Shown: positions 17,607-26,756, numbered from the stretch's first letter. The stretch: 62,049 nucleotides of DNA from Aeromonas veronii bv. veronii (GCF_000820225.1 NZ_CDDK01000018.1:504324-566372), one strand, 5' to 3'. Notes: a model not told the origin generated them from the sequence alone. A program made the numbers and translations.

Positions 17607-18065
17607 GTGACAAGCAAGCTGGCGATGGAACTCACTTTCGAAGAGTACTGCGACGCCGACCTCTCCCTAATCAGGGACTATTACGAGACGACGTTTTCCC
17701 ACTATGTGCCGGATCTGGCCGAGCGGATCTTTGTCGTGCGTGATGCTCACTGGCTGGTGGGGGCGGTTCGGTTACGGGACGAGGAGGAGTTTTACCATCT
17801 GTGCGGCTTTCGCCTGTTGCCCCACTACCAGTCGCTGGGATTGGGGTCACGGCTGCTGCAGCACGCCTGTCACGGTCTGTTGGACAAACCTGTGGTCTGT
17901 CAGGCGCTGCCCTTCGAGAAGCCTTTCTATCTCAAGGCCGGGTTTGCCGATATGCCCCTCAATCAATTGAGCGGGTCGCTCTTCTCCCTCTACGAGCGGC
18001 AGCAGCAGCAGGGGTATCAGGTGGAGCTGCTGGTACGGGATACCACCCAGCCCCTCCTGAATTGA
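17607..18065 (+). CDS. GNAT-family N-acetyltransferase-like protein
   Basis: A 152-residue protein with the GNAT fold signs: a central beta strand (HLCGFRLLPHYQSL) leading into the acetyl-CoA binding loop QSLGLGSRLLQHA at about residues 75-87, and a later FYLKAGF strand-helix. The substrate cannot be told. GTG 17607 is chosen because AAGGA ends 7 bases upstream; ATG 17625 is an alternative. It converges tightly on the DUF1439 gene, with only 5 bases between their stops and no terminator in between. Confidence 0.75.
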   Translation: MTSKLAMELTFEEYCDADLSLIRDYYETTFSHYVPDLAERIFVVRDAHWLVGAVRLRDEEEFYHLCGFRLLPHYQSLGLGSRLLQHACHGLLDKPVVCQALPFEKPFYLKAGFADMPLNQLSGSLFSLYERQQQQGYQVELLVRDTTQPLLN

Positions 18066-18070
18066 GCGGT

Positions 18071-18613
18071 TTAGCGCGGTTTGGTCAGCAGGTGGATCTT
18101 GCCCGGTGACAGCTCCAGCCCCAGCAGATTCTCCTTCAGCCAGGCCTGATCCGGATCCTTGTCATTGAGTTTGTAGACCGGTTTGGTCTCGAGCCGCTTC
18201 TCCATGCTCTGCAGCAGCATGTTGAGCATCAGCCCGAACTTCTTCTCGGCCGCCTCCGGCTCCAGCTTGTACTCCACCAGCTTCATGTTATCGAGAAACA
18301 GCGCGCTCTGGCTCTTGTCATAGCGGGGTCTCGCCTCATAGGTCATCTGCAGGCGTGCGTCATATTCGGTATTGTCTGGCAGGGCGATTTTGAGCTTGCC
18401 CTTGCCATAGACCCGGGCGGTATCGGGGCGTTGGCGACCGATCTGGACGTCGCTCTGCTCAAGCGTCACATGGGCCTTGATGATGCCCGGCAGCTCCAGC
18501 TGTTTGTCGACTTGCACCTGAGATTGCAGGTACTGGTTTATCTGTTGCTCATTGATGTCATATGAGCCTTGGCCTAGCATGGCCAGGCTGAGCAGCATAG
18601 ATTGCAGGATCAT
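18071..18613 (-). CDS. DUF1439 (YceB-like) exported protein
   Basis: A 180-residue protein matching E. coli YceB in sequence pattern: INEQQINQYLQ near the start, LPGIIKAHVTL, IGRQRPDTARVYGKG, and a C-terminal ELSPGKIHLL. YceB-type proteins are envelope proteins of unknown role, often lipoproteins. Here the N-terminus (from ATG 18613) is hydrophobic but has no lipobox cysteine, so it may be a simple signal peptide or anchor. An upstream ATG at 18679 would overlap the divergent promoter region and has no supporting ribosome site. Confidence 0.8.
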   Translation of the reverse strand: MILQSMLLSLAMLGQGSYDINEQQINQYLQSQVQVDKQLELPGIIKAHVTLEQSDVQIGRQRPDTARVYGKGKLKIALPDNTEYDARLQMTYEARPRYDKSQSALFLDNMKLVEYKLEPEAAEKKFGLMLNMLLQSMEKRLETKPVYKLNDKDPDQAWLKENLLGLELSPGKIHLLTKPR

Positions 18614-18710
18614 GCGTGCGACCTGATAGAATGGATTTGCCTTACAGCATACCATCCCGGCCGGTTGGGGTCTGCCCACCGCGCTGTTTGTCGATTAGAA
18701 GGAGTCCCCG

Positions 18711-20192
18711 TTGTTTAACGGTCTGGAACACGATCTTCAACTGCTGTTTTCCCGTTTTCTGGGTTGGCTGCTACTGCTTTTTCATACCGTGATTGTCACC
18801 GGTGTGTCGTTTCGGGTGGTGATGAAACGCCGTCCCATCGGGGTGTCGCTGGCCTGGCTGGCGCTGATCTATGCCATTCCGTTTGCCGGGGTGGGTTTCT
18901 ATGTGCTGTTTGGTGAAATAAAGCTGGGGCGCCGCCGTGCCGAGCGCGCCCAGGCCATGTATCGCCCTTATGCCATTTGGATTCGCCAACTGGCCCGTCT
19001 GTTCCCGCAGCACTGCTGCGAAGTGGGCGCCAAGGCACAGCCGCTGCACGATCTCATCCAGGGACGGCTCGCCATGCCGATGCTATCCGGCAACCGCATG
19101 ACCTTGCTCAACAAGCCGGACTGGATCTTGCGCGAGATAGCCCAGGATATCCGTCGCTCGACGCTCTCCTGCTATCTGGAGTTCTATATCTGGCATCCGG
19201 GCGGCGATGCCGACGAGGTGTGCGAGGCGCTCATTGAAGTGGCGCAACGCGGCGTGGATTGTCGCTTGCTGCTCGATTCGGTGGGCAGCAAGCAGTTCTT
19301 CCGCTCCCACTGGCCCAAAAAGCTGCGCAAGGCGGGGGTCAAGCTGGTGGAGGTGCTGCCGGTCGGCGCCTGGCGCATTCTGTTCCAGCGTCAGGATCTG
19401 CGGATGCACCGCAAGTTGGTGGTGATCGATGACAGGGTGGGTTACACCGGCTCCATGAACATGGTGGATCCCCGTTTCTTCAAGCAGGATGCAGGGGTCG
19501 GCCAGTGGGTCGACATCATGATCCGGGTGCAGGGGCCCATGGTGCCGCTGATGTGGTCGATCTTTGTCTGGGACTGGGAGATGGAGACCGGCGAGCGGCT
19601 GCTCGACAGTCTGCAGCATGAGCCGGAGGCCTGGCCCCAGACCAACTACCGCGCCCAGCTGATCCCGTCCGGCCCCTTCGTCGGCGGCGACTGCATCCAG
19701 CAGAGCCTGCTGCTGGCCATCTATCAGGCACGCAGCCATCTAGTGCTGACGACCCCTTACTTTGTACCCGACGATCCGCTGGCGGCTGCACTCAGCTCGG
19801 CAGCGGCGCGCGGGGTGCAGGTGCAGCTGGTGTTGCCGGCACGCAACGACTCCATCATGGCCAATTACGCCTGCAACGCCTTTATGGAGGAGCTGCTGGC
19901 GGCCGGGGTGGAGATCTACCGCTTCGATGCCGGTCTGCTCCATACCAAGAGCGTGCTGGTGGATGATGACTTCGCGCTGGTGGGGACGGTCAATCTGGAT
20001 CGGCGCAGCCTCTGGCTCAACTTCGAGGTGACCCTGCTGGTGGACAACCCCTCGTTCGTGGCCCAGATGACCCGGCTGGTACAGGGCTATATGGCGGAAG
20101 CCACCCCGATGACCCTGGCCCAATGGCAGGCCCGCCCCTGGTACAAGAAGGCGATGGAGAACATCTTCTATCTCTTCAGCCCCTTGCTGTGA
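18711..20192 (+). CDS. cls: Cardiolipin synthase (ClsA type)
   Basis: This enzyme condenses two phosphatidylglycerol molecules into cardiolipin and glycerol in the inner membrane. The protein has 493 residues: two N-terminal membrane helices (about 10-32 and 40-62) and two phospholipase-D domains. The HKD motifs are visible as MHRKLVVIDDRVGYTGS and LLHTKSVLVDDDFALVGT. The start is TTG 18711, with AAGGAG 6 bases upstream; no better ATG exists nearby. It is divergent from the DUF1439 gene. Confidence 0.93.
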   Translation: MFNGLEHDLQLLFSRFLGWLLLLFHTVIVTGVSFRVVMKRRPIGVSLAWLALIYAIPFAGVGFYVLFGEIKLGRRRAERAQAMYRPYAIWIRQLARLFPQHCCEVGAKAQPLHDLIQGRLAMPMLSGNRMTLLNKPDWILREIAQDIRRSTLSCYLEFYIWHPGGDADEVCEALIEVAQRGVDCRLLLDSVGSKQFFRSHWPKKLRKAGVKLVEVLPVGAWRILFQRQDLRMHRKLVVIDDRVGYTGSMNMVDPRFFKQDAGVGQWVDIMIRVQGPMVPLMWSIFVWDWEMETGERLLDSLQHEPEAWPQTNYRAQLIPSGPFVGGDCIQQSLLLAIYQARSHLVLTTPYFVPDDPLAAALSSAAARGVQVQLVLPARNDSIMANYACNAFMEELLAAGVEIYRFDAGLLHTKSVLVDDDFALVGTVNLDRRSLWLNFEVTLLVDNPSFVAQMTRLVQGYMAEATPMTLAQWQARPWYKKAMENIFYLFSPLL

Positions 20193-20299
20193 TGTTGTGG
20201 CGAGCCGCAAGAAAGTGGACTCGCCATCTGATTGGACTTGCCTAGCCCCGAGTCCGCCCCGTAGAGTGCAGTGACAACTCCCTGGAGACACATGGATAT

Positions 20300-21562
20300 A
20301 TGAAAAAGATAGTGGCCCTCGCCGTGGGTGCGGCACTGGTAGGTGGTGGTCTGGCTGCGTGCTGGTACACGGGCAACAGCTTCGACAACATCATGGCGGA
20401 ACAGATCGCCAAGGTGGAGAAAGAGAGCGGGCTCGACATGCAGTGGCAGCCGGGCAGCAGCAACCTCTTCACCCGTGACGGGGTCCTGAAGGTCGTGGTG
20501 ACGCCGGAGGAGCTGGCTGCCATCGACAGCGAGCTGGAGGGCAGTCAGCCCATCGAGTTGCAACTTGTGGTCAAGAGCCAGATCCTGCCGCTCTACATCA
20601 AGAGCCACTTCCTGCTCGATACCCATAATGGCACTCTGGCGCCGGTTTTCACCGCACTGGGCATGGAGCAGTGGGAACTCGGTCTGGAGTCGGTCACCAG
20701 TCTCTGGACCCAGGGTAACAGCAGCCGTTTCTGGGCCAATGAATTCAAGATCAAACAGGGGCTGGACGAGTTTAGCTTCCTGCCCCTGAGCGGCGAGTTC
20801 CACGGCAATCTGGAGGGGAATGGTCACCTCACCATGACCTGGCAGGGGATGACGGTCCATGAAGAGCAGAGCAAGATGGACTTGGTGCTGGCCGATCTGA
20901 AAGGGAGTGCCGACATTGCCGAGATCAGCGGTGTGCTCCTCTCGCCCCAGAGCGAGATGACCCTCTCGGCCCTCACGGTACAACTGCCTGACAGCGTCAA
21001 GGTCGCCCTGCAGGGGATGACAACCGAGACTCAGCTGACCGGTGATGATGCCCAGACCCTCTCCAGCAGCTATCAGATGAAAATTGCCAAGCTGGATCTG
21101 GAGAACGAGACCGACACCCTGGCGGTGACCGACAGCAAGTTGGCGCTCAACCTCAACGGTCTGGATCTGGAAGGGTATCAGGGGCTGCAGGCCGCCGGTG
21201 GCAAGGGGGTTGAAGATGCAGCCATCCAGCAGGCGCTGGACAAGATGCTCAAACGTGGCGCGACCCTTGAACTGGCCGATCTCAGCGCCAAGCTCAACGG
21301 TGAGGTGGTGACCATGAAGGGGGACGTGAAGCTGGCCTCCACCTCGCTGGAGCAGCTGTTCAACAGCGACGCGGGGATGCAGGCCCTATCCGGCGTGCTG
21401 CATGCCAGCCTCAGCGACAAGTTGGGCAAGGCGGTGCCGCAACTGGCCCCCATGCTCGATCAGCTGACCCTGATGGGTTATCTGAAGGCCGACAAGCAAG
21501 CGCTGACCTCCGAGCTGAAGCTGGAGAAGGGCGCGGTGACGGTAAACGATCTGCCGCTCTGA
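20300..21562 (+). CDS. DUF945 (YdgA-like) exported protein
   Basis: A 420-residue protein with a signal peptide or anchor (first 25 residues) followed by a long beta-rich body, as in the YdgA/DUF945 family. Typical parts are ACWYTGNSFDNIMAEQI near the start, repeated strand pairs around LDLENETDTL and LNLNGLDLEGYQGLQ, and a C-terminal LPLxx-type ending. Family members are envelope proteins of unknown function. A strong terminator follows directly. Confidence 0.83.
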   Translation: MKKIVALAVGAALVGGGLAACWYTGNSFDNIMAEQIAKVEKESGLDMQWQPGSSNLFTRDGVLKVVVTPEELAAIDSELEGSQPIELQLVVKSQILPLYIKSHFLLDTHNGTLAPVFTALGMEQWELGLESVTSLWTQGNSSRFWANEFKIKQGLDEFSFLPLSGEFHGNLEGNGHLTMTWQGMTVHEEQSKMDLVLADLKGSADIAEISGVLLSPQSEMTLSALTVQLPDSVKVALQGMTTETQLTGDDAQTLSSSYQMKIAKLDLENETDTLAVTDSKLALNLNGLDLEGYQGLQAAGGKGVEDAAIQQALDKMLKRGATLELADLSAKLNGEVVTMKGDVKLASTSLEQLFNSDAGMQALSGVLHASLSDKLGKAVPQLAPMLDQLTLMGYLKADKQALTSELKLEKGAVTVNDLPL

Positions 21563-21575
21563 CACTCGGCGCAGA

Positions 21576-21611
21576 AACAACAACGGCTCCCACGGGAGCC
21601 GTTGTTGTTTC
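21576..21611. terminator. Terminator after DUF945 gene
   Basis: A long stem AACAACGGCTCCC/GGGAGCCGTTGTT ends in a T-rich tail. It may also serve purU on the opposite strand. Confidence 0.88.
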
Positions 21612-21641
21612 TGGCGTTTGCATACGAGCCATGTGGGCGGA

Positions 21642-22487
21642 TTACTTGAAGACCACCGTCTTGTTGCCGTAGACGAACACCCGCTCGTTCAGTACCAGCT
21701 CCAGCGCGCGGCTCAGCACCGATTTCTCCACATCCCGACCCGCCTTGGCCATGTCGTCCGCACTGAAGGCGTGACCGACGTGGATCACGTCCTGTTCGAC
21801 GATGGGGCCTTCATCCAGATCGTCGGTCACGAAGTGGGCGGTGGCACCGATCAGCTTGACGCCGCGATCAAACGCCTGCCGGTAGGGGCGGGCACCGATG
21901 AAGGCGGGCAGGAAGGAGTGGTGGATGTTGAGGATCTTGCGCGGGTAGGCCTCGACGAAGCTCGGGGTCAGCACCCGCATGTACTTGGCCAGGATCACAT
22001 AGTCAGGCTCATAGCTGTCGATGATGGTGCGAACCTGCTCTTCATGTTCGGTCCGGCTCAGATCCTCGTGACTGACGGTGTGGAACGGGATATCGAACTT
22101 GCCAGTGAGCTCGGCCAGGGTGTCGTAGTTGCCGATCACCGCGACGATATCCATATCCAGCGCGCCCGCGTAGTTCTTCATCAGAATATCGCCGAGGCAG
22201 TGGGTCTCCTTGGTCACCAGGATGACGATGCGCTTCTTGCCTGCCTTGACCAGACGGCGCTGGGCGCCGATGGGCAGGGCATCATCGAGGTCGGCCAGCA
22301 GGGTCTCGTCGTTGAAGCGCCCCTCCAGCTCGGTACGCATAAAGAAGCGGCCATTCTCGTGATCCACAAACTCATCGTTCTTGATGATGTTGAGCTGGTG
22401 CTTGTAGCAGATGTTGGTGATCTTGGCGATGAGCCCTTTGGCATCCGGGCAATCCGTGAGCAGTATTTTCTTTTCCATCTCTGTCAT
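21642..22487 (-). CDS. purU: Formyltetrahydrofolate deformylase PurU
   Basis: This enzyme hydrolyses 10-formyl-tetrahydrofolate to formate and tetrahydrofolate, balancing one-carbon pools and supplying formate to PurT. It has 281 residues. An N-terminal ACT-like domain (LTDCPDAKGLIAKITN) is followed by a formyl-transferase-like domain with the catalytic Asn-His pair in LNIHHSFLPAFIGARPY and the Asp in DDLDEGPIVEQD. The start ATG 22487 aligns exactly with the start of E. coli PurU; the longer upstream frame is basic and repetitive and is not conserved. Transcription converges on the DUF945 gene. Confidence 0.94.
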   Translation of the reverse strand: MTEMEKKILLTDCPDAKGLIAKITNICYKHQLNIIKNDEFVDHENGRFFMRTELEGRFNDETLLADLDDALPIGAQRRLVKAGKKRIVILVTKETHCLGDILMKNYAGALDMDIVAVIGNYDTLAELTGKFDIPFHTVSHEDLSRTEHEEQVRTIIDSYEPDYVILAKYMRVLTPSFVEAYPRKILNIHHSFLPAFIGARPYRQAFDRGVKLIGATAHFVTDDLDEGPIVEQDVIHVGHAFSADDMAKAGRDVEKSVLSRALELVLNERVFVYGNKTVVFK

Positions 22488-22738
22488 TTTCCGTTTGTGG
22501 TGTTGGCGCTGCTGTCTGCGCCGGCAGCGTTGTTCAGGCTCTCTTTTCGGGCCCTGTTTTTTGGTTTCGGGAACTATGCCATAAACCGATCCGCGCCATA
22601 AAGAAATTCGCCAGTCATAGCCTTGCACGCTGGCGAGCAGGCCGCAGAGCGGGATCCCGGGCGCAATGTTGAAACGCTTTTCAGCCTGCGGGGGATTTTG
22701 GCTGGTATCTGCAACCGTTTTTCTTTAGGCTGTCTGCG

Positions 22739-22893
22739 CTTATTCTCAGGGCGGGGTGCAATTCCCCACCGGCGGTATCCCGATTGACTCGGGGAGCCCG
22801 CGAGCGCCCGACTTGGCTGATTGCCGGGTCGGGGTCAGCAGATCCGGTGAGATGCCGGAGCCGACGGTCATAGTCCGGATGAAAGAGGATAAG
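22739..22893 (+). ncRNA. FMN riboswitch (RFN element)
   Basis: The leader of ribB carries the conserved RFN pieces in order: GGGCGGGGTGCAATTCCCCA, CCGGCGGTA, AGCCCGCGAGCG, GGTCAGCAGATCCGGTG, then CCGACGGTCATAGTCCGGAT. A P1 stem forms between CTTATTCTC (22739-22747) and GAGGATAAG (22885-22893). Downstream, AGACAGA (22892-22898) can pair with TCTGTCT (22943-22949) as part of the expression platform. Bound FMN should lower ribB expression. Confidence 0.95.
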
Positions 22894-22998
22894 ACAGACC
22901 TTGCCGTGTTGGCCCTTGTGGGCTGGCCGCCGCATGCCCGTCTCTGTCTGCCTTTCCATGCCCTGATTCTGGTCCTTGTCTTGTTTAGGAGTTTTACC

Positions 22999-23652
22999 AT
23001 GAATCAGTCTCTACTCAGTGAATTCGGTGATCCCGTTGCCCGTGTCGAAGCGGCCCTGTCTGCCTTGCGTGCCGGAGGCGGCGTGCTGGTGGCCGACGAT
23101 GAAGATCGGGAGAACGAGGGCGACCTCATTTTCGCCGCCGAATCCATGACCAATGAACAGATGGCGCTGATGATCCGCGAGTGCTCCGGTATCGTCTGCC
23201 TCTGCCTGCCCGACGAGCGGGTTCGCCAGCTCGAACTGCCGATGATGGTGGAGGCCAACTCCAGCCACTACCAGACCGCCTTTACCGTGACCATCGAAGC
23301 GGCGCAGGGGGTCACGACCGGTGTCTCGGCTGCTGATCGCATCACCACCATCCGTGCAGCCATCGCAGACGGCGCCAAACCGGGCGATCTGCACCGCCCG
23401 GGTCATGTTTTCCCGCTGCGGGCGCGAACCGGTGGGGTGCTTACCCGCCGTGGTCATACCGAAGCGACGGTCGATCTGATGCTGCTGGCTGGTCTCAAAC
23501 CGTTTGGTGTGTTGTGTGAATTGACCAAAGAAGATGGCTCGATGGCGCGTCTGCCAGATCTGGTTGCGTTCGGTCGCAAGCACCAGATGCCGGTGCTGAC
23601 CATCGAGGATCTGGTGCAATATCGTCAATTGTTGTCAGAACGTACAGCCTGA
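22999..23652 (+). CDS. ribB: 3,4-dihydroxy-2-butanone 4-phosphate synthase RibB
   Basis: This enzyme turns ribulose 5-phosphate into the four-carbon precursor of riboflavin plus formate. The length of 217 residues is standard for stand-alone RibB. The catalytic acidic motif [10 protein letters not shown] spans residues 33-42, with [17 protein letters not shown] and [11 protein letters not shown] further on. The start ATG 22999 follows AGGAG (22987); an open frame also runs upstream through the riboswitch but is not the protein. Regulation is by the FMN riboswitch. Confidence 0.96.
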   Translation: MNQSLLSEFGDPVARVEAALSALRAGGGVLVADDEDRENEGDLIFAAESMTNEQMALMIRECSGIVCLCLPDERVRQLELPMMVEANSSHYQTAFTVTIEAAQGVTTGVSAADRITTIRAAIADGAKPGDLHRPGHVFPLRARTGGVLTRRGHTEATVDLMLLAGLKPFGVLCELTKEDGSMARLPDLVAFGRKHQMPVLTIEDLVQYRQLLSERTA

Positions 23653-23877
23653 GCCTCATACGAAATTGTAATAAGGCAAAAATTTGGTTAACCTTTGTCC
23701 GTGCCCCCACCACACGGCACTCATTTTTTAGACGAATCTGGACAAAAACTGTTCATTCAAAAAAAAATGAGGGTTTTAATGCATTTATCTGTGGTGGGGA
23801 CTATGCAAAGTAGGATTTTTTTGTGCCATAATCACGCCGCTTGCTAAACGTCTGGCGAGTTCAAGGGAGCTTTAAAA

Positions 23878-24120
23878 ATGAAAAAATTGTTGTTGGTAGG
23901 TGTTGTTGGTCTGTCCGCTCTGCTGGGCGGTTGTGCAAACACCAGCGAACTGGAAACTTCCGTTCAGAATCTGTCTAACAAAGTTGACCAACTGGCTCAA
24001 GATGTTAGCGCAGTTCGTGCTGATCAGTCCAAAATCGCTGCTGATGTTGCCGAAGCCAAGCAAGAAGCTATGCGTGCTAACCAGCGCATCGACAACATGG
24101 CTACTTCCTACAAGAAGTAA
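23878..24120 (+). CDS. lpp: Major outer-membrane lipoprotein Lpp (Braun type)
   Basis: An abundant lipoprotein that ties the outer membrane to peptidoglycan. The 80-residue precursor has a signal peptide with lipobox LGGC (acylated Cys19), then a continuous heptad-repeat coiled coil (LETSVQNLSNKVDQLAQDV...), and ends in YKK, the C-terminal lysine normally joined to peptidoglycan by an L,D-transpeptidase. Such an enzyme is encoded at 31460-32428. The ribosome site is AGGGAG. CATAAT at 23827-23832 is a likely -10. A strong terminator follows. The codon use looks typical of a highly expressed gene. Confidence 0.93.
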   Translation: MKKLLLVGVVGLSALLGGCANTSELETSVQNLSNKVDQLAQDVSAVRADQSKIAADVAEAKQEAMRANQRIDNMATSYKK

Positions 24121-24129
24121 TCCATGCGA

Positions 24130-24163
24130 AAAAAATGGCGCAGTTTTGCGCCATTTTTTTTTG
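24130..24163 (+). terminator. Terminator after lpp
   Basis: The stem AATGGCGCA/TGCGCCATT is preceded by A-rich and followed by T-rich sequence. Confidence 0.9.
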
Positions 24164-24276
24164 CCTGAAATTCACCGAATCTCCACTATCCCCACAGCCC
24201 CTTCTTCGTACTTGACCCATGAGGTCATGCCGGTCTCCCGACACTCCCCCATCATTACCAGCCAGTTCGATTCCGC

Positions 24277-25125
24277 TCAGTAGAGCAGACTATAGAGTTT
24301 TCGACGATAGCTCTGCGCCGCCGGTGTGCTGCCCATGGTCGCCAGAATATCGAGATAGGTCTTTCTGGCATCGCCGAATGCCAAATCCCGCTTGAGGATC
24401 TCCAGCAGCAGTCCCAACGCCTCTTCCTGACGGCCAGCCTGGTTGTATTGCACCGCCAGCTCCTGAGCCAGGGCAAAATCATCAGGCTGTTCTGCATGGC
24501 GGGCTTCCAGCGCGCGCAGCTCCGGGCTGTCTGCCGCTTGCAGGGCCAGCGCCAGTCGTGAGCTCAGGGTATGGAAGTGGCCATCCTGCGCCGCCATCGG
24601 GATGGTGCCGAGGCGCTCCTGCGCTTCATCCAGCAGGTTGAGGTCGAGCGCAGCTTGAATGAGCCACAGGCTGATGTCGTGACGTTCAGGAGCCAGCTGG
24701 TGTGCCTTGGTCAGATGGGCATAGGCGATGCTGGGCTGCTCGTCAGCCAGTGCTTGTTGCCCCTTGGCCAGCAACTCTTCCTCTTCTTTGGGGGCGAAGG
24801 CGGCGAAATACTGGCGCAGGGTGGCTTCATCCTGCGGCCCTTCGATGATCCCCTGTTCGTCAGGGCGACCCTGATGGAACAGCACCAGCGCCGGCAGGGC
24901 GCGCAGGCCGAGCTGGCTGGCCAGCGGTTGCAGCTGGGGATCGTTCATATCCACCTTGGCCAGGGTGACCTGCTCATTGGCGGGCCCAACCAGTGATTCG
25001 ATCAGTGGTGTCATCCCCTGGCACTCCGGCATCTGCGGAGCATGGAAATAGATGACGACCGGCTTCTTCATGGACGCATCGATAAGTTCAGCGTGAAAAT
25101 TCTGGGGAGTAATGTCGACGATCAT
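24277..25125 (-). CDS. cnoX: Chaperedoxin CnoX (YbbN), thioredoxin-fold with TPR
   Basis: CnoX binds unfolded or oxidised proteins and hands them to GroEL or DnaK. The 282-residue protein has an N-terminal thioredoxin fold (residues 1-110) and C-terminal TPR-like helices (AYAHLTKAHQLAPERHD, LAVQYNQAGRQEEALGLLLEIL). The thioredoxin active-site position reads MPEC, with only the second Cys present; E. coli has SQHC, also lacking the first Cys. A thiol-reductase role is therefore unlikely. The start ATG 25125 overlaps the stop of the upstream phosphopantetheinyl transferase gene by 4 bases, so the two are coupled. Confidence 0.9.
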   Translation of the reverse strand: MIVDITPQNFHAELIDASMKKPVVIYFHAPQMPECQGMTPLIESLVGPANEQVTLAKVDMNDPQLQPLASQLGLRALPALVLFHQGRPDEQGIIEGPQDEATLRQYFAAFAPKEEEELLAKGQQALADEQPSIAYAHLTKAHQLAPERHDISLWLIQAALDLNLLDEAQERLGTIPMAAQDGHFHTLSSRLALALQAADSPELRALEARHAEQPDDFALAQELAVQYNQAGRQEEALGLLLEILKRDLAFGDARKTYLDILATMGSTPAAQSYRRKLYSLLY

Positions 25126-25844
25126 GAGTTGGACTCTTCAGAAAGGGTGTTGAGTAACATGGGGTTAAGCGAGTGGCAATTCAAGCGCTCATCCAGCCGG
25201 TAAAAGGCAACGGGGGTTGCCGCCGCCGCGAGGCTGAGCCAGCCGCTGGCAAAGGGCCAATCCTGTACTTGATAAGGGGTGTCATCGAGCCGGTTGTCGA
25301 GTCGCCATCCTTCCTCCGGGAGAAACCGTACCTTCTCCAGTCCCGCCGCTATGCCGCCACCGTGGGCTTTCAGTACCGCCTCCTTGCGCGACCAGAGCCG
25401 GTAGAAGGCACTCTCCTGCTCTTGGGCAGGCAGTGCGCAGAGCCACTCATATTCACTCTGTGCATAAAACCGGCGGGCCAGGGGGAGGGGATGATGCCGA
25501 CGTTTGCCCAGTTCGATATCCACCCCAAGCGGCCCATGCGGGCAGAGCGCCAACACCAGCCAGCTGCCACTGTGGCTCAGATTGAACTGCCAAGCATCAT
25601 CATGCAGTCGGGGCTTGCCGTGGGGGCCGTTGCAAAATTGCAGACTGGCGACAGGTTGTTGCAGCCGCTCGGCCAATAGCTGGCGCAGCAGGGCGCGGCT
25701 CACCAGATATTCCTGATGCCGTTCAGGATGGGTCATGGCTTGCCAGATATGCAGCTCATCGGTTGACAGCCATTCAGGCAATTGAGAAAGCAGTTCCTGG
25801 CATACCTTGGCCGGTTTTAACAAAAAAAGATCGATTTCGATCAT
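25122..25844 (-). CDS. 4'-phosphopantetheinyl transferase (Sfp/AcpT type)
   Basis: Transfers the phosphopantetheine arm of CoA to a serine of carrier proteins. At 240 residues it is of Sfp size. The family motifs appear in order: GPHGKPRL, FNLSHSGSW, LGVDIE (Mg-binding Asp and Glu) and WSRKEAVLKAHGGG. The carrier-protein target is unknown; fatty-acid ACP, a polyketide or non-ribosomal peptide system are possible. Coupled by ATGA to cnoX downstream. The upstream region 25845-26107 is AT-rich and must carry the promoters of this gene and of nlpC. Confidence 0.9.
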   Translation of the reverse strand: MIEIDLFLLKPAKVCQELLSQLPEWLSTDELHIWQAMTHPERHQEYLVSRALLRQLLAERLQQPVASLQFCNGPHGKPRLHDDAWQFNLSHSGSWLVLALCPHGPLGVDIELGKRRHHPLPLARRFYAQSEYEWLCALPAQEQESAFYRLWSRKEAVLKAHGGGIAAGLEKVRFLPEEGWRLDNRLDDTPYQVQDWPFASGWLSLAAAATPVAFYRLDERLNCHSLNPMLLNTLSEESNS

Positions 25845-26107
25845 GATTTTTCACTTTAAAAAGGTGCTGAAGCAGGGATAAAAGCCAGTTATCTATGAGG
25901 CCCAAGGCTCTTTTTGCGATTGTATATTGTTTGGGCATGATCACATTAATTATGAAAAATCGTGCATTTCCTTGCAAAAATGTGAGCTTGATAGGGATTT
26001 TCACTTGCCTCGATAGAATTCTTGGATATAGTCGGGTGCTGTTGCCTTATAAATTGCCCTTTGGGGCCGTATTTTAACAAGATTTACTATTTAGCGGGGA
26101 TAAAGGA

Positions 26108-26608
26108 TTGCGCCACCTGATGCTACTGCTGGTCGCGCTCGGAATGGTGGGTTGTGCCTCGGCACCCCAACCCGAGGTCGCGAGCAAGATCGAAGTTTCC
26201 ATGGTTGAACCTGTCATCGAACCGGAAGCTTCCCAGACACCCGATGTGAATGAAATCCTGACTGTATATAAAGAGTGGCGTGGTGTTCCTTACCGGATGG
26301 GTGGCAGCAGCCAGCGCGGTATCGACTGTTCCGCCTTTGCCCGTGAAGTGTTCCGCAATGCCGTCGGTATCGAATTACCCCGCGATACCCGCTCTCAAGT
26401 CCACGAAGGGACGCGCGTTTCCAAGCAGGATCTGGTCGAGGGTGACCTGGTCTTCTTCAAAATCAATCGTCGTCTCAACCACGTTGGCATCTATGTCGGC
26501 AATGGCGAATTCATCCATGCCTCGACCCGAGCCGGTGTGACGCGCTCCAAGCTGGATAGCCAATACTGGCGCAACAAGTTCTGGCAAGCTCGCCGGATCG
26601 ATATCTGA
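26108..26608 (+). CDS. nlpC: NlpC/P60 family lipoprotein NlpC
   Basis: A cell-wall endopeptidase-type lipoprotein of 166 residues. The signal peptide ends in the lipobox VGCA. A short linker precedes the NlpC/P60 domain with its Cys-His-His catalytic set: the Cys in GIDCSAFAREVF, the first His in NHVGIYVGNGEF, and IHAST. The ending YWRNKFWQARRI matches E. coli NlpC closely. The start is TTG 26108 with GGGGA upstream. Position and strand suggest a single gene with its own terminator. Confidence 0.9.
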   Translation: MRHLMLLLVALGMVGCASAPQPEVASKIEVSMVEPVIEPEASQTPDVNEILTVYKEWRGVPYRMGGSSQRGIDCSAFAREVFRNAVGIELPRDTRSQVHEGTRVSKQDLVEGDLVFFKINRRLNHVGIYVGNGEFIHASTRAGVTRSKLDSQYWRNKFWQARRIDI

Positions 26609-26659
26609 GTCAGGCTGGACAAACGGCTCGCAGTACGGACTGTTTTTCCAACCTCACTT

Positions 26660-26687
26660 GAACCGGGCTCGATAGCCCGGTTTTTTA
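26660..26687 (+). terminator. Terminator after nlpC
   Basis: The stem AACCGGGCT/AGCCCGGTT with loop CGAT is followed by six T. Confidence 0.9.
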
Positions 26688-26756
26688 TTGCCCTCGTTTA
26701 GACTTTCCCGAGTCAAATCACTATAGTGTGGGCCCGTTTTCTTCGGCAGGCTCAGC

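Noticed and set aside
19083..19739. Long minus-strand open frame opposite cls
   Set aside because: A shadow of the cardiolipin synthase gene, with no ribosome site or family pattern.
22488..22628. N-terminal extension of purU
   Set aside because: The added residues are Arg/Gln-rich and unconserved; ATG 22487 matches the E. coli start exactly.
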